Shown one piece after another: positions 36,202 through 44,497 of a DNA stretch of 64,000 nt; positions within the stretch are counted from its first letter, which is position 1; each line of letters begins with the position of its first letter. The notes beneath the pieces were generated by a model, which was not told where the DNA came from, searched no databases, and saw only the letters and a list, made by a program, of their open reading frames with translations. A program made the position numbers and the translations under genes. The stretch is taken from assembly GCA_002452215.1 (NCBI GenBank), contig DKCO01000053.1:156937-220936 (forward strand). The letters run 5' to 3'. This stretch comes from Spirochaetales bacterium UBA6872. GTDB taxonomy: Bacteria > Spirochaetota > Spirochaetia > Sphaerochaetales > Sphaerochaetaceae.

Positions 36202-36789
36202 CTATATTGCTCTCTGTGCAATAGCAACTGCATAATTTGCAATCTCTACTGGAGCAAGTCCGAATGGATAAGCAACTATTGCAACTCCCGGCTTGTCTAC
36301 AGTCCAACCTACCTCATCTGAAATATAGCTGTTCTCGCTGACAAGAGTGTCTAAAAATGAATCAACATCTGACTCTGTATAATGTTCTGGGAAATACACA
36401 AAAGCATAACCGTCATAAGCCTCTAAGGAGAACTCCTCCCCTCCAATGCTATCAGACAACAAAACAGGATAACGATCTGGAACAGAGATGGATGGAGTTT
36501 CGACAACTGTCTCTTCAACAACCTCTACAGGTTCTGCAACCTCTTCCTCTTCTACAGTTCCTACAAGCTCTGGAACGTCAATTACAATTTCCTCTACTGG
36601 TGCCTCTACGACAACCTCTGCCTTTGGCTCTTCGGCTTTAGCCTCACTCTTAGTCTCTACCTTTGCAACTGTAGCTGGAGCTGGAGTCTCATTCTTTGTC
36701 TCTTCCTTCTTTCCACAAGAAACAGATACAAAGAGCATTGCCAAGCAAAGTACCAAGACAGCACCTAATCTAAAAAAGCGCTTATTCAT
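36202..36789 (-). CDS. Lipoprotein with Glu/Val/Pro-rich linker
   Basis: The start at MNKRFFRLGAVLVL is chosen over a 16-codon longer frame since it gives a clean lipoprotein signal peptide with lipobox SVSC (Cys25). Residues about 28-118 are low-complexity, acidic and rich in Glu, Val, Pro and Ala (ETPAPATV, VVVEAPVEE, EPVEVVEE), a likely extended periplasmic spacer. The C-terminal 75 residues form a small folded domain (EAYDGYAFVYFPEHYTESDVDSF onwards) that I do not recognise. Probably an envelope or outer-membrane-anchored structural protein. Confidence 0.65.
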   Translation of the reverse strand: MNKRFFRLGAVLVLCLAMLFVSVSCGKKEETKNETPAPATVAKVETKSEAKAEEPKAEVVVEAPVEEIVIDVPELVGTVEEEEVAEPVEVVEETVVETPSISVPDRYPVLLSDSIGGEEFSLEAYDGYAFVYFPEHYTESDVDSFLDTLVSENSYISDEVGWTVDKPGVAIVAYPFGLAPVEIANYAVAIAQRAI

Positions 36790-36892
36790 TTCGGTTTTTA
36801 TCTCCTTTTCCCAAAACTGGATAAGATTATTCATCACTTATCGTTTTCATGTTACTTAAATAGTACCATCAAAAAAAAACGTTGTCTCTATT

Positions 36893-37190
36893 TTATTTAA
36901 GTAGATTTCGTGTAAAAAAGGGCTCAGTCCTGAATTTTGGGTTTCTAACATAAGTTCTTCTGCTTGCATCAAAGATCTTTAAGAAGAAGTCATCATCTTT
37001 GTATCGATAGCCTTGGCGTCTGATTATTCTGTTTGTGCCTTCCATCTTTCCGAATGGAACTCGTACGTTTCATCAGCGATTACAAGCCTTACAGGCCATA
37101 CGAATCGCCTGTTATTTGCCAAGTTGCAAGTGTCAGTAATATAGAGGTTATCTCTCTTTAGCTCTCGTCTAATTACAAGTTAATGTGTAA
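36893..37190 (-). pseudogene. ISL3-type transposase remnant (3' end, frameshifted)
   Basis: On the minus strand, codons ending at 36893 read PFGKMEGTNRIIRRQ and GYRYKDDDFFLKIFDASRR, then TYVRNPKFRTEP, close to the conserved C-terminus of ISL3-family transposases (MEGTNNxIKxxRRQGYGYPDDEYFFLKxxDASR). Upstream (to about 37190) a second frame is open (NNRRFVWPVRLVIADETYEF), so a frameshift near 37075 breaks the gene, and the N-terminal two thirds are missing. No terminal inverted repeats were found. It marks this stretch as a former IS site. The rest of 37190-37384 shows only AT-rich sequence. Confidence 0.6.
37013..37042. repeat. 30-bp direct repeat, left copy
   Basis: A perfect 30-base match to 37936-37965 in the same orientation. 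This copy lies within the transposase remnant and encodes EGTNRIIRRQ on the minus strand. Confidence 0.9.
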
Positions 37191-37384
37191 GCATATGTGG
37201 GCTTTTTTTGCAACTTCTGCAATGCAAAGTAATTCTTTTTTTCGACAGGCTTTCATACTTGATAAGATTCTCTCAACAAAGTGAGGATGCTGTATTCTTT
37301 TATATGCAGAAAAGATGAGGTTATAGAAATATATGTCTTGAATTATATATAATTTGATATAGTTGTTATGGGAATGTGATTGGA

Positions 37385-37681
37385 ATGAAAAAGAGTTCAG
37401 CGCTCAGATTCGAGTGGGATGACGAGAAGAACAAGACAAATATCCGCAAACACAAAGTCAGCTTTGAAACAGCTACAAGAGTGTTCTTCGATGAGAATGC
37501 TGTATTGGTCGCCGACCCTTGCATAACAGAGGAAAGGTGGGATGTTGTCAAACTAGTGGACAAAGTCCTGTTCGTCGTATACACAGAGAGGACGGAGAAT
37601 GTAATCAGGATAATATCGGCAAGACAAGCAACTAAGGAGGAGATAAATGGCTACAAAAACGGTTACCTGGGAAGAGGCTAA
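37385..37681 (+). CDS. brnT: BrnT-family toxin
   Basis: A 98-residue ribonuclease toxin of the type II BrnT/BrnA system. The family pattern is clear: FEWDDEKNKTNIRKHKVSFETATRVF-like N-terminus, EERWDVVK, VVYTER and IRIISARQATKEE. The first ATG in frame (37385) is used rather than a GTG three codons earlier; the SD is weak. The antitoxin gene overlaps its 3' end by 35 bp. It lies in a degraded, IS-scarred interval. Confidence 0.87.
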   Translation: MKKSSALRFEWDDEKNKTNIRKHKVSFETATRVFFDENAVLVADPCITEERWDVVKLVDKVLFVVYTERTENVIRIISARQATKEEINGYKNGYLGRG

Positions 37682-37946
37682 GAAGATACATCCAATGAAA
37701 GAAGATGAAATCAGGAAACTTGAGGACCATGTCGATACTGATTTCACCGATTGTCCCCCGCTTACAACCGAGCAGGTCATGAACGGAGTCAGACTGAGGG
37801 AGGCACATCCCGAATGGTATATGCCAACAAAGACGAGGATATCAATTAGCATAGACAATGACGTGTTGGCAATCCTGAAATCAGGCGGGAAAGGATATCA
37901 GACAAGGATTAATTCAATACTCCGAAAGGCTGTTATTGGCGTCTGA
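37647..37946 (+). CDS. brnA: BrnA-family antitoxin
   Basis: A 99-residue partner of BrnT: the N-terminal part binds toxin (TTEQVMNGVRLREAHPEW) and the C-terminal part is a ribbon-helix-helix DNA-binding region (TKTRISISIDNDVLAILKSGGKGYQTRINSILR) that usually represses the operon. AGGAGG lies 5-6 nt before the ATG, stronger than for brnT, fitting antitoxin excess. The last three codons and the stop lie inside the right copy of a 30-bp repeat shared with the transposase remnant, so the native C-terminus may have been replaced at a recombination joint. Confidence 0.87.
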   Translation: MATKTVTWEEAKKIHPMKEDEIRKLEDHVDTDFTDCPPLTTEQVMNGVRLREAHPEWYMPTKTRISISIDNDVLAILKSGGKGYQTRINSILRKAVIGV

Positions 37947-37965
37947 TTATTCTGTTTGTGCCTTC
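37936..37965. repeat. 30-bp direct repeat, right copy
   Basis: Identical to 37013-37042. It includes the end and stop codon of brnA. On the minus strand it is preceded by open frame reading SELKGFININTEEGTNRI, so it may be a second transposase fragment. The gap on to 38112 shows no other feature. Confidence 0.9.
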
Positions 37966-38112
37966 TTCTGTATTTATGTTGATAAAGCCCTTCAATTCGG
38001 ATGGCAATGTGATTGTTCAACCGGATCGCTTCTCCGTTTCTTTGCTACTAAAACTTTAGGCCACGCCCCTTTTTGTTTCAGCTCTTTTCCTTTATCTCAG
38101 AAGAGTTGTGAT

Positions 38113-38143
38113 TGAAAAAAGCACCCTAGATTGTAGAGTGCTT
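38113..38143 (-). terminator. Rho-independent terminator after the ankyrin gene
   Basis: On the minus strand AAGCACTCT (38143-38135) pairs with AGGGTGCTT (38127-38119, one G-U), then six T residues. Confidence 0.85.
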
Positions 38144-38164
38144 CAGTTTGAATTCAATTGCAAC

Positions 38165-38677
38165 TTAATTTGCGCCAAGTTCCTTGAGAAGATTGATAAT
38201 ATAAGTTCTCTTCGATGCTTTTGCATAGTCCAAAACAGAATGTCCTTGGTAGTCGCGTGCATTTATATCAGCGCCACTTTTTATGAGCTGTGTTGTAATC
38301 TTCGTCTCAGGATTGCTGTTGACGCTCATAATCAAGGCTGTCTCGCCAAGATAGTTTCTAGCATTGATGTTCGCTCCTGCCGCCAAGAGCGCTTCGATAA
38401 TCTTTGGATTCTTTGAGCTATTTGCCGCCAAATGCAATGCATTCGAACGATACTTAGGCTCACACTCCTGTATGTCTCCGCCAGCTTGTATCAATGCATT
38501 CAAAACAGCCACGCAATGGTTGTACTGAGCCGCAAGCATTACTGGAGTAAGGCCCCATTCATTATGGGCATTAACATCAGCTCCCTTATCCAAAAACTCC
38601 TTAATATCTCTTGCCTTAGTAGCACTAACAGCTGCAGCAAGAAGCTTTTTGTTTAAAGATTCATTTGTCTTAGCCAT
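38165..38677 (-). CDS. Ankyrin-repeat protein
   Basis: A 170-residue protein made of about four ankyrin repeats: GADVNAHNEWGLTPVMLAAQYNH, GGDIQECEPKYRSNALHLAANSSK-type, GANINARNYLGETALIMSVNS and GADINARDYQGHSVLDYAKAS. There is no signal peptide; the start at MAKTNESL has GGGAG upstream, so it is probably a cytosolic protein-binding scaffold. In host-associated bacteria short ankyrin proteins can also be effectors, but nothing here shows secretion. Its own terminator follows. Confidence 0.85.
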   Translation of the reverse strand: MAKTNESLNKKLLAAAVSATKARDIKEFLDKGADVNAHNEWGLTPVMLAAQYNHCVAVLNALIQAGGDIQECEPKYRSNALHLAANSSKNPKIIEALLAAGANINARNYLGETALIMSVNSNPETKITTQLIKSGADINARDYQGHSVLDYAKASKRTYIINLLKELGAN

Positions 38678-38850
38678 TTTTCCATCTCCCTGACAAAAAT
38701 TCTCAAACAATTTTTTTATAATGTAAAGAGTTCAACCCACATAAATGGCATTTTTCTGTTATTAATTCCAAATAATCAAAGAACATATGAAACAAATGTT
38801 ATAACATGATGCATTGTTTGTTTTATAAATTATTTTACATCGTTTTGTGA

Positions 38851-38856
38851 TATACT
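38851..38856 (+). promoter_or_regulatory. Extended -10 of add
   Basis: TGATATACT (hexamer TATACT at 38851-38856) ends 6 nt before the add ATG; no clear -35 and no SD. Fits an extended -10 promoter with a leaderless transcript. Confidence 0.45.
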
Positions 38857-38862
38857 CTTTTT

Positions 38863-39948
38863 ATGTTGAATCGCAAAATAATAAAGAAAGCTCCAAAAGT
38901 TGAGCTCCATGAGCATTTAGATGGTGGCTTGAGGCCTACAACAATCATAGAACTTGCAAAGGAACGAGGAATAGATATCCCATCCAATGACCCAATCGGG
39001 CTTAAGTCTTGGTTTACTCGAGGCTGTCAGCAAAAATCATTAAAGCTTTATCTTGAGACATTCAATATTACAACATCAGTGATGCAAGACAAAGAAGCGC
39101 TTATAAGAGTTGCAAGAGAGGAGATAGAGGACCTAGCTGAAGAAAATGTCGTATATGCAGAGATCCGATTCTGTCCAGAGCTTCACACAAAAAAAGGCCT
39201 TAATCTTGAGGAAGTCGTACACGCTGTCTTAGCAGGATGCGAAGAAGGAAGAAAAGAGACTGGAATGGAATATGGTTTGATCCTTTGCGCAATGCGCCAT
39301 GAGGACCCAAAGCTTTCGCTTGAGATTGCAGAGCTTGCTGTGGCCTTTTCGGAAAGAGGCGTTGTAGGCTTCGACCTTGCAGGCGACGAATTCGGACATC
39401 CAGCAAAAAAACACTTGGAAGCGTTCCAATACATAAGAACAAAGAACTTCAATATAACGATACATGCAGGAGAAGCATTCGGACTGGAATCGATATGGCA
39501 AGCGATACAAATTTGCGAAGCGCATAGAATAGGACACGGTACAAGAATAACTGAGGACATGGTGATCGAGAATGGAAAGATAGTAAAGATGGGTTCTCTT
39601 GCGCACTTTATACAAGACAAGCGCATACCAATGGAGATGTGTCTTTCGTCAAATGTTGGAACCGGTGCTGTCGAAAGTTACAAAGACCATCCATTCCCTA
39701 TTTTGTTCAGAAACCATTTCAGAGTATTCTTATGCTCTGACAATCGTTTGATGAGTGATACAAACCTTACAAAAGAAATGGCAATTGCTGTAAAGGAATA
39801 TGGGCTTGAGTTCAAGGATCTCGAGAAGATAACGATAAATGCAATGAAATCGGCATTCATCCATCACGAAAGAAAATTGAAAATCATATATGATGTGATC
39901 AAGAAAGGATATGCTGAGTTAAGAGAGGAGTATGCTATAGAAGATTAG
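38863..39948 (+). CDS. add: Adenosine deaminase
   Basis: Zinc amidohydrolase that deaminates adenosine/deoxyadenosine to inosine in purine salvage. Motifs: KVELHEHLDGGLRP (HxH), TIHAGEAFG (HAGE, with catalytic Glu), SSNVGTGAV and LCSDNRLMSDT (metal Asp). Position and spacing follow Add; 361 residues is slightly longer than E. coli (333). Adenine deaminase is less likely since its sequence lacks the AIM-type signature. The last 4 bp overlap the end of the rhomboid gene. Confidence 0.88.
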   Translation: MLNRKIIKKAPKVELHEHLDGGLRPTTIIELAKERGIDIPSNDPIGLKSWFTRGCQQKSLKLYLETFNITTSVMQDKEALIRVAREEIEDLAEENVVYAEIRFCPELHTKKGLNLEEVVHAVLAGCEEGRKETGMEYGLILCAMRHEDPKLSLEIAELAVAFSERGVVGFDLAGDEFGHPAKKHLEAFQYIRTKNFNITIHAGEAFGLESIWQAIQICEAHRIGHGTRITEDMVIENGKIVKMGSLAHFIQDKRIPMEMCLSSNVGTGAVESYKDHPFPILFRNHFRVFLCSDNRLMSDTNLTKEMAIAVKEYGLEFKDLEKITINAMKSAFIHHERKLKIIYDVIKKGYAELREEYAIED

Positions 39949-40682
39949 CTTATTATATTCCACACCTTCAATGGTTTTATTCTCATCCTTATTCTTATAT
40001 ACAAATACCCAAATAACATCCCATAAAGATGCGTTGCATGGGCAACTCCATCGGATGCAAATTGAGAGAAGAACTCTATGAAAAAATAGAAAAGGGTCAA
40101 CACAGGCGCCCTTATTGGGAGAATACCAAACAAGAAAATCCTGGAATTTGGATATATGACAGCAAACAAGAGCATAATCGCATAAACAGCTCCAGATGCC
40201 CCAAGAAGAACCACATTCGTGCCAGCAACCAGATAGGAAAAGAATGATGCAACCCCAGCAAGTGTTCCGCAAAGAATGTAATAAAGTAAAAACTCCTTAG
40301 TTCCAATAGCACGCTCAAGAAGAATCGAGAACAAAAGCAACGAAAGCATATTGCCAAACAAATGAGCAAAGTTTGCATGCACAAACATGTATGTGAAAAA
40401 TTGCCAATAGAAATGCTTATAGAGCACAAATGAAGGCACCATAGAAAGGTAGTAAACAAGTCCAGGATAGAATTCTGTCAAAAGATAAACAGCTACATTA
40501 ATGAAGATCAATACTATTGCACTATAATGATAGCAATATCTGAATTGCCTATTGATTATCGAATTTCTCACATTTCCACCATAACAGAAAGACAAAATAA
40601 AGAGAATAATAGAAAGACCAAAATGAAGTGCATTGGACAAGAAAAGCACAAGCAAAATGAGGAAAAACCTACTATGATTCAT
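39945..40682 (-). CDS. Rhomboid-family intramembrane serine protease
   Basis: Polytopic membrane protein, 245 residues, with an N-terminal pair of helices before the six-helix rhomboid core. Key residues: HANFAHLFGNML (Asn/His of the oxyanion region), catalytic Ser in LLGASGAVYAIM (GASG) and catalytic His in AHATHLYGMLFGYL. It cleaves transmembrane segments of unknown substrates. The ATG at 40682 is used; a TTG two codons upstream opens the frame. It is tail-to-tail with add. Confidence 0.87.
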   Translation of the reverse strand: MNHSRFFLILLVLFLSNALHFGLSIILFILSFCYGGNVRNSIINRQFRYCYHYSAIVLIFINVAVYLLTEFYPGLVYYLSMVPSFVLYKHFYWQFFTYMFVHANFAHLFGNMLSLLLFSILLERAIGTKEFLLYYILCGTLAGVASFFSYLVAGTNVVLLGASGAVYAIMLLFAVIYPNSRIFLFGILPIRAPVLTLFYFFIEFFSQFASDGVAHATHLYGMLFGYLYIRIRMRIKPLKVWNIIS

Positions 40683-40717
40683 TTGCAAAAAACGAGCGAG
40701 TAGCCTTTTCTTTTCTC

Positions 40718-41029
40718 ATGCTCAGAGGAAGATCGCGAAAAGCTATGATATCACTTCTTGTAACTGACAATGCACTTTGTGGCTTTGCATATTCAATATC
40801 CGACGATAGGAATGTCTTCATAGTCTTTCTTGCAATAGACAGAAGCAAAAGAAGAAAAAACTTCTATATCAAGAACGGATTCAAGGAGTCAGCTATTATA
40901 CAAGTGCGATTATCTAGAGAAAGAAGAGGTCGAGAAAATGATAAGGCACTTCTCTTTCGGTCTATACTCATCAAAGAGGAGAAGAGATACAGCAACGATA
41001 GCATCTCTAAAACTTTAGTCTTTACCTAA
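40718..41029 (+). pseudogene. Decayed GNAT acetyltransferase
   Basis: The 103-codon frame reads like two ends of a GNAT N-acetyltransferase joined by a deletion: LCGFAYSISDDRNVFIVFLAIDRSKR corresponds to the beta4 strand and start of the acetyl-CoA loop, but it runs directly into FYIKNGFKES, the far C-terminal strand, missing about 40-50 residues. After FKES a +1 frame continues more plausibly (CDYLEKEEVEKMIRHFSFG) than the annotated one, indicating a frameshift. Probably non-functional. Confidence 0.55.
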
Positions 41030-41055
41030 CTCGAAAATATTCTTAAACTTCTTGC

Positions 41056-41655
41056 ATGGCTAATTCAAGAAGAGATAAAGCTGATTCTTATACTCTAAGA
41101 GCAAGAAAGGAAGGATACCCTGCAAGATCGGTATACAAGCTTGAGGAGATAAACAATACACATCGATTGATCAAACCAGGTGATTTTGTGCTAGACGTCG
41201 GAGCTGCTCCCGGCTCTTGGAGTCTTTTTACGCATAGAGAGTTGATAAAAGGAAGAGGGAAAATAGTCTCTGTCGATCTAAATCCACTCAACATAGATCC
41301 GATTCCACCTACGATCATCCCATTTGTTGGGGATGCATTTTCCTCAGAGATAAAAGAGAAACTCATAAAAGAGGGGCCATATGATGCAATAATATCGGAT
41401 GCTGCTCCAATGACAACAGGAAATAGAACTGTTGATACCACAAGATCCGAGTATCTTGCAGAAAATGTGGTAAGCCTTGCATCAGAGCATCTTAAGGAAC
41501 ACGGGAATCTTGTTATAAAGATATTCCAAGGTGGCGGACAACAAGAGATATTGAAGATGATGCGAAATATGTTCTCAAAAGCAAAAGCATTCAAGCCTAA
41601 GGCTTGCAGAGATGATAGCTTTGAAATCTATCTGATAGGACTCGATAAGAAGTAA
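41056..41655 (+). CDS. rlmE: 23S rRNA (uridine-2'-O)-methyltransferase
   Basis: FtsJ/RrmJ enzyme that 2'-O-methylates U2552 in the ribosomal A loop. SAM-binding DVGAAPGSWSLF and the K-D-K-E tetrad are visible (N-terminal Lys in ARSVYKLEEI, Asp in IISDAAPM, Lys in NLVIKIFQGG, Glu in FEIYLIG). 199 residues, normal for the family. Preceded by a TATTCT box 12 nt upstream, no SD. Confidence 0.92.
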   Translation: MANSRRDKADSYTLRARKEGYPARSVYKLEEINNTHRLIKPGDFVLDVGAAPGSWSLFTHRELIKGRGKIVSVDLNPLNIDPIPPTIIPFVGDAFSSEIKEKLIKEGPYDAIISDAAPMTTGNRTVDTTRSEYLAENVVSLASEHLKEHGNLVIKIFQGGGQQEILKMMRNMFSKAKAFKPKACRDDSFEIYLIGLDKK

Positions 41656-41661
41656 AATAGC

Positions 41662-41678
41662 CCCTCCATAATGGAGGG
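41662..41678. terminator. Bidirectional terminator between rlmE and the GH105 gene
   Basis: A 6-bp GC-rich stem (CCCTCC / GGAGGG) with a 5-nt loop lies between the convergent genes. T-rich sequence follows on both sides (ACTTTTG on plus, CTATTTTA on minus). Confidence 0.6.
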
Positions 41679-41687
41679 AACTTTTGA

Positions 41688-42773
41688 TTAGCACAATTCG
41701 CTTTCCACAAGCGCAAGGATAAACGGCCCTACTCCTTTGAAATCATCTGTAGCTATTTTTTCCTTGATGTAGTATTTGAAAGAACCATCTCGATATGGAT
41801 TTCCTCCAAGGCCTGCAACAGAACATATTCCACCAAGATGCAATTCTTGCCCATCTGATGTCAAATACAATCTCTTAATCCCATCAAGAGCCTTGTTCGC
41901 ATACGATACATAACTAGAATCAAGATAGCCTAGCCTCGCAGCCTTATAGAAGGAATATGCAAACATGCTTGTTGCTGAAGTCTCAAGATAATTTCCTTCC
42001 CTCTTGCTTTCATCAGGAACTTGGTACCACATACCACTCTCATCTTGGTATGGAATAAGAGCACAAGACAGATTCTTGACAATATCGACAAGCTTAGACC
42101 TATCGGGATGGTCCATAGGAACAAAATCAAGCACATCGATTACAGCCATCAAATACCAACCTATTGATCTGGACCAATAGTGTGGCGAAAGACCTGTTTC
42201 TATATCAGACCAGCGTTGTCCACGCGATTCGTCAAAAGCATGCTTTAAAAGACCTGTGGTAGGGTTCTTCATCACTTCGTATGTAACAAGAAGCTGCCTA
42301 ATAACATCATTCAAAGCAATATGGTCATTGCTTCTAACAGCATATTCTGCATTGAATGGCCCTTCCATATAAAGTCCATCAAGCCAGATTTGCCAAGGAT
42401 ATATCTCTTTATGCCAATAAACGCCATTCAAGCACCTTGGCTGGCTCTCCAATTGTGCTTTCAAGCGATTTTGGGCAAGCTTGAATCGTCTTTCACCGGA
42501 TCTGTCCTCAAGCTCGAAAAGGACTCGTCCTGCATTTATCTGATCAAGATTATATTCGCCTTCCCTATAGCTAGCAATTGTACCATCTTGGGCAATCAAT
42601 CGATCATACATTGAATAAACCCAATTGTAGATGGATTCATCGCAATAGAGATCGCCTGCCTTCAATGAAGCAAAGAGTACAAGACCATGTTCATAGTGCC
42701 ATTTCATCATTCCTGGCCTATAGCGCTTTTCAACGCTTTTTGCCATCTGTAGCGAAAGCGGAAGTTTATTCAC
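41688..42773 (-). CDS. GH105/GH88-type unsaturated uronyl hydrolase
   Basis: Alpha/alpha-barrel glycoside hydrolase that removes unsaturated uronic acids from oligosaccharides made by polysaccharide lyases. Recognised from WHKEIYPWQIWLDGLYMEGPF (candidate catalytic Asp), RGQRWSDIETGLSPHYWSRSIGWYLMAVIDVL and the C-terminal GGICSVAGLGG, which match YteR/YesR-type rhamnogalacturonyl hydrolases. No signal peptide, so it works in the cytosol on imported di- or trisaccharides. Starts with GTG preceded by GAGGA. Last gene of the transporter locus; 361 residues. Confidence 0.85.
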   Translation of the reverse strand: MNKLPLSLQMAKSVEKRYRPGMMKWHYEHGLVLFASLKAGDLYCDESIYNWVYSMYDRLIAQDGTIASYREGEYNLDQINAGRVLFELEDRSGERRFKLAQNRLKAQLESQPRCLNGVYWHKEIYPWQIWLDGLYMEGPFNAEYAVRSNDHIALNDVIRQLLVTYEVMKNPTTGLLKHAFDESRGQRWSDIETGLSPHYWSRSIGWYLMAVIDVLDFVPMDHPDRSKLVDIVKNLSCALIPYQDESGMWYQVPDESKREGNYLETSATSMFAYSFYKAARLGYLDSSYVSYANKALDGIKRLYLTSDGQELHLGGICSVAGLGGNPYRDGSFKYYIKEKIATDDFKGVGPFILALVESELC

Positions 42774-42793
42774 CTTTTGTTCCTCTGAAAATA

Positions 42794-42815
42794 GCCGCCT
42801 CCCACAGAAGGCGGC
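42794..42815 (-). promoter_or_regulatory. GC-rich intercistronic hairpin between binding protein and GH105 genes
   Basis: Seven-bp GC stem (GCCGCCT / AGGCGGC) with an 8-nt loop. On the minus strand it is followed by TATTTT, so it may act as a partial terminator and 3' stabiliser that keeps binding-protein mRNA in excess. Confidence 0.55.
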
Positions 42816-42838
42816 AAAATCTAAGCAAGCTATACAGC

Positions 42839-44425
42839 TTACTTTACGATAAGATTATTCTCTTGCATGTACTTGACGCCTTGATCATTCCATGCTTTTC
42901 CACCCATAGCATTGAAATCATCAATAAACTTTTGCCAAGTATCTTTGTTGAGTGCCTTAGCTCCTGTCAAGAACTCAGCGAGAGACTGTTCATAGAATCT
43001 CTGGACATCAGCATTTGCTGTAGGCATTGTCCCTGCTCCAAGGTTTGGAGTCCATGCCTTTGATTGCATCTCTCTGAGAGTCTTGAGCGCTGACATCTCT
43101 TTTCCAGAAACAGCTGTTGTATAGGTCGGGTATCTCGATACAAGCTCTGTGTCTGAGTTGTAGAATACCATGTTCCTCAATTGAGTATAAACTTGTCCCT
43201 TAGAACCTGTAAATCCATTGTCACCAAGAGCCTCTGTTGCTGTTGGAACACCATTTACAAGCTCATAGTTCACACCTTCAACACCCCATCCGCAAAGGAA
43301 GTATCCCTCATCTGAAGACATCCATTCCAAGAGCTTTGCAATAGCTTCTTTCTTTCCAGCTTTCTCTGCAGCTGCAGAAACAGCATAGATTCTGTAGTTC
43401 TGGTCATAAGCACCAATTGATGCGTAACCCTCTGGTCCCTTTATTGCATCTAGGACAATCCAGCTTCCATTAGGGAAGTTCTTGTCAAAAGGAGCATAGT
43501 TGGATGTAGCGGCATAAGCTGCATTTTGCTCATACATGATTCCAAACTTTCCTTGCTTCCAAGCAGCTCTGAAATCATCTTTCTTATATGAAAGCCAGTT
43601 AGGATCGATAACACCCTCATCACACATCGATTTGATATATACCATTGCATCGTAGAACTCTGGTCTATAGACTGTGAGCCCAGCATTATCTTCTTCAAAT
43701 GTCCAAAGGCCAGCAACGCCGAATGCACCCATTATTGGCCAAAGTCTTGAGCCTGGATATCCCTTTAGAGATGCATTTGTCTCGATAAATGCACCATAGC
43801 CATATGTGTCATTCTTTCCATTTCCATCTGGATCATTGAATGTGAATGCCTTCATGACTTGCATAAGCTCATCTGTTGTTGTAGGAACAGAAAGACCAAG
43901 ATTATCGAGCCAGTCCTTTCTTATCAAAAGACCTTCGTTCTTGACAATAGAACCTGGAGATGCAAGACCATAGCTATGCCCATTGATTGTTGTGTGAGCA
44001 ATAGAGTCCTTGTCATATTGGATCTCTGTTCTATGTGGCATCATTGCGTACATGTCATCGACAGAAGCAACAAGTCCTTGCTTGACAAGATTTGTCAAAA
44101 CCTTCCTGCTAACCATGAAGAGGTCAGGCAAGTTGTTTGCAGCACCTGCAGCTTGGATCTTCACATCCTGGTCGCTTTCGTTAGAAGGAAGTGCTGTAAG
44201 CTTCAAATCAATATTGTACTTATCCTTCAAAATCTGGTAGCCTGACCAATCATCTGGGATTGCACCTGCCTCTGTGATTGCAGCACCGTACCATAGATTG
44301 ATAGTAACAGGTCCACTTGTCTCAGTAGTTGCATTCTTTGAGTCAGACGAACCCTGAGCAAACATTGGCATGCATAGTGCGACTAGCAAAAATGCAACCA
44401 AAAGCCCTTTCATTGCTTTTCTCAT
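42839..44425 (-). CDS. Sugar ABC transporter solute-binding protein (LplA-like)
   Basis: Family 1 extracellular solute-binding protein, 528 residues, of the long LplA/YtcQ type. The start at MRKAMKGLLVAFLLVA has AGGAGG 6-7 nt upstream and gives a signal peptide ending near MFAQGSSD (no classic lipobox). Sequence features include NLWYGAAITEAG at the mature N-terminus and IRKDWLDNLGLSVPTTTDELM, typical of the group. Works with the two downstream-listed permeases; the ATPase is not in the locus, as usual for Lpl-type systems that share an MsmX-like ATPase. Ligand likely a uronic-acid oligosaccharide given the GH105 neighbour. Confidence 0.88.
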   Translation of the reverse strand: MRKAMKGLLVAFLLVALCMPMFAQGSSDSKNATTETSGPVTINLWYGAAITEAGAIPDDWSGYQILKDKYNIDLKLTALPSNESDQDVKIQAAGAANNLPDLFMVSRKVLTNLVKQGLVASVDDMYAMMPHRTEIQYDKDSIAHTTINGHSYGLASPGSIVKNEGLLIRKDWLDNLGLSVPTTTDELMQVMKAFTFNDPDGNGKNDTYGYGAFIETNASLKGYPGSRLWPIMGAFGVAGLWTFEEDNAGLTVYRPEFYDAMVYIKSMCDEGVIDPNWLSYKKDDFRAAWKQGKFGIMYEQNAAYAATSNYAPFDKNFPNGSWIVLDAIKGPEGYASIGAYDQNYRIYAVSAAAEKAGKKEAIAKLLEWMSSDEGYFLCGWGVEGVNYELVNGVPTATEALGDNGFTGSKGQVYTQLRNMVFYNSDTELVSRYPTYTTAVSGKEMSALKTLREMQSKAWTPNLGAGTMPTANADVQRFYEQSLAEFLTGAKALNKDTWQKFIDDFNAMGGKAWNDQGVKYMQENNLIVK

Positions 44426-44497
44426 GATTTCCCTCCTATGTTTTTGAAAATCATAATCTTCATATTTCAATGCCCCCAAGAGCATATAATTTTAGAA

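Noticed and set aside
36357..36859. Two plus-strand ORFs (Ser/Thr-rich and Gln/Leu-rich) over the lipoprotein gene
   Set aside because: Their composition is the antisense shadow of the Glu/Val-rich repeats; the minus-strand frame has a signal peptide, lipobox and terminator.
37013..37965. The 30-bp repeats as integrase attachment sites
   Set aside because: No integrase gene or tRNA end is present and the repeat encodes a transposase motif, so an IS-related origin is simpler.
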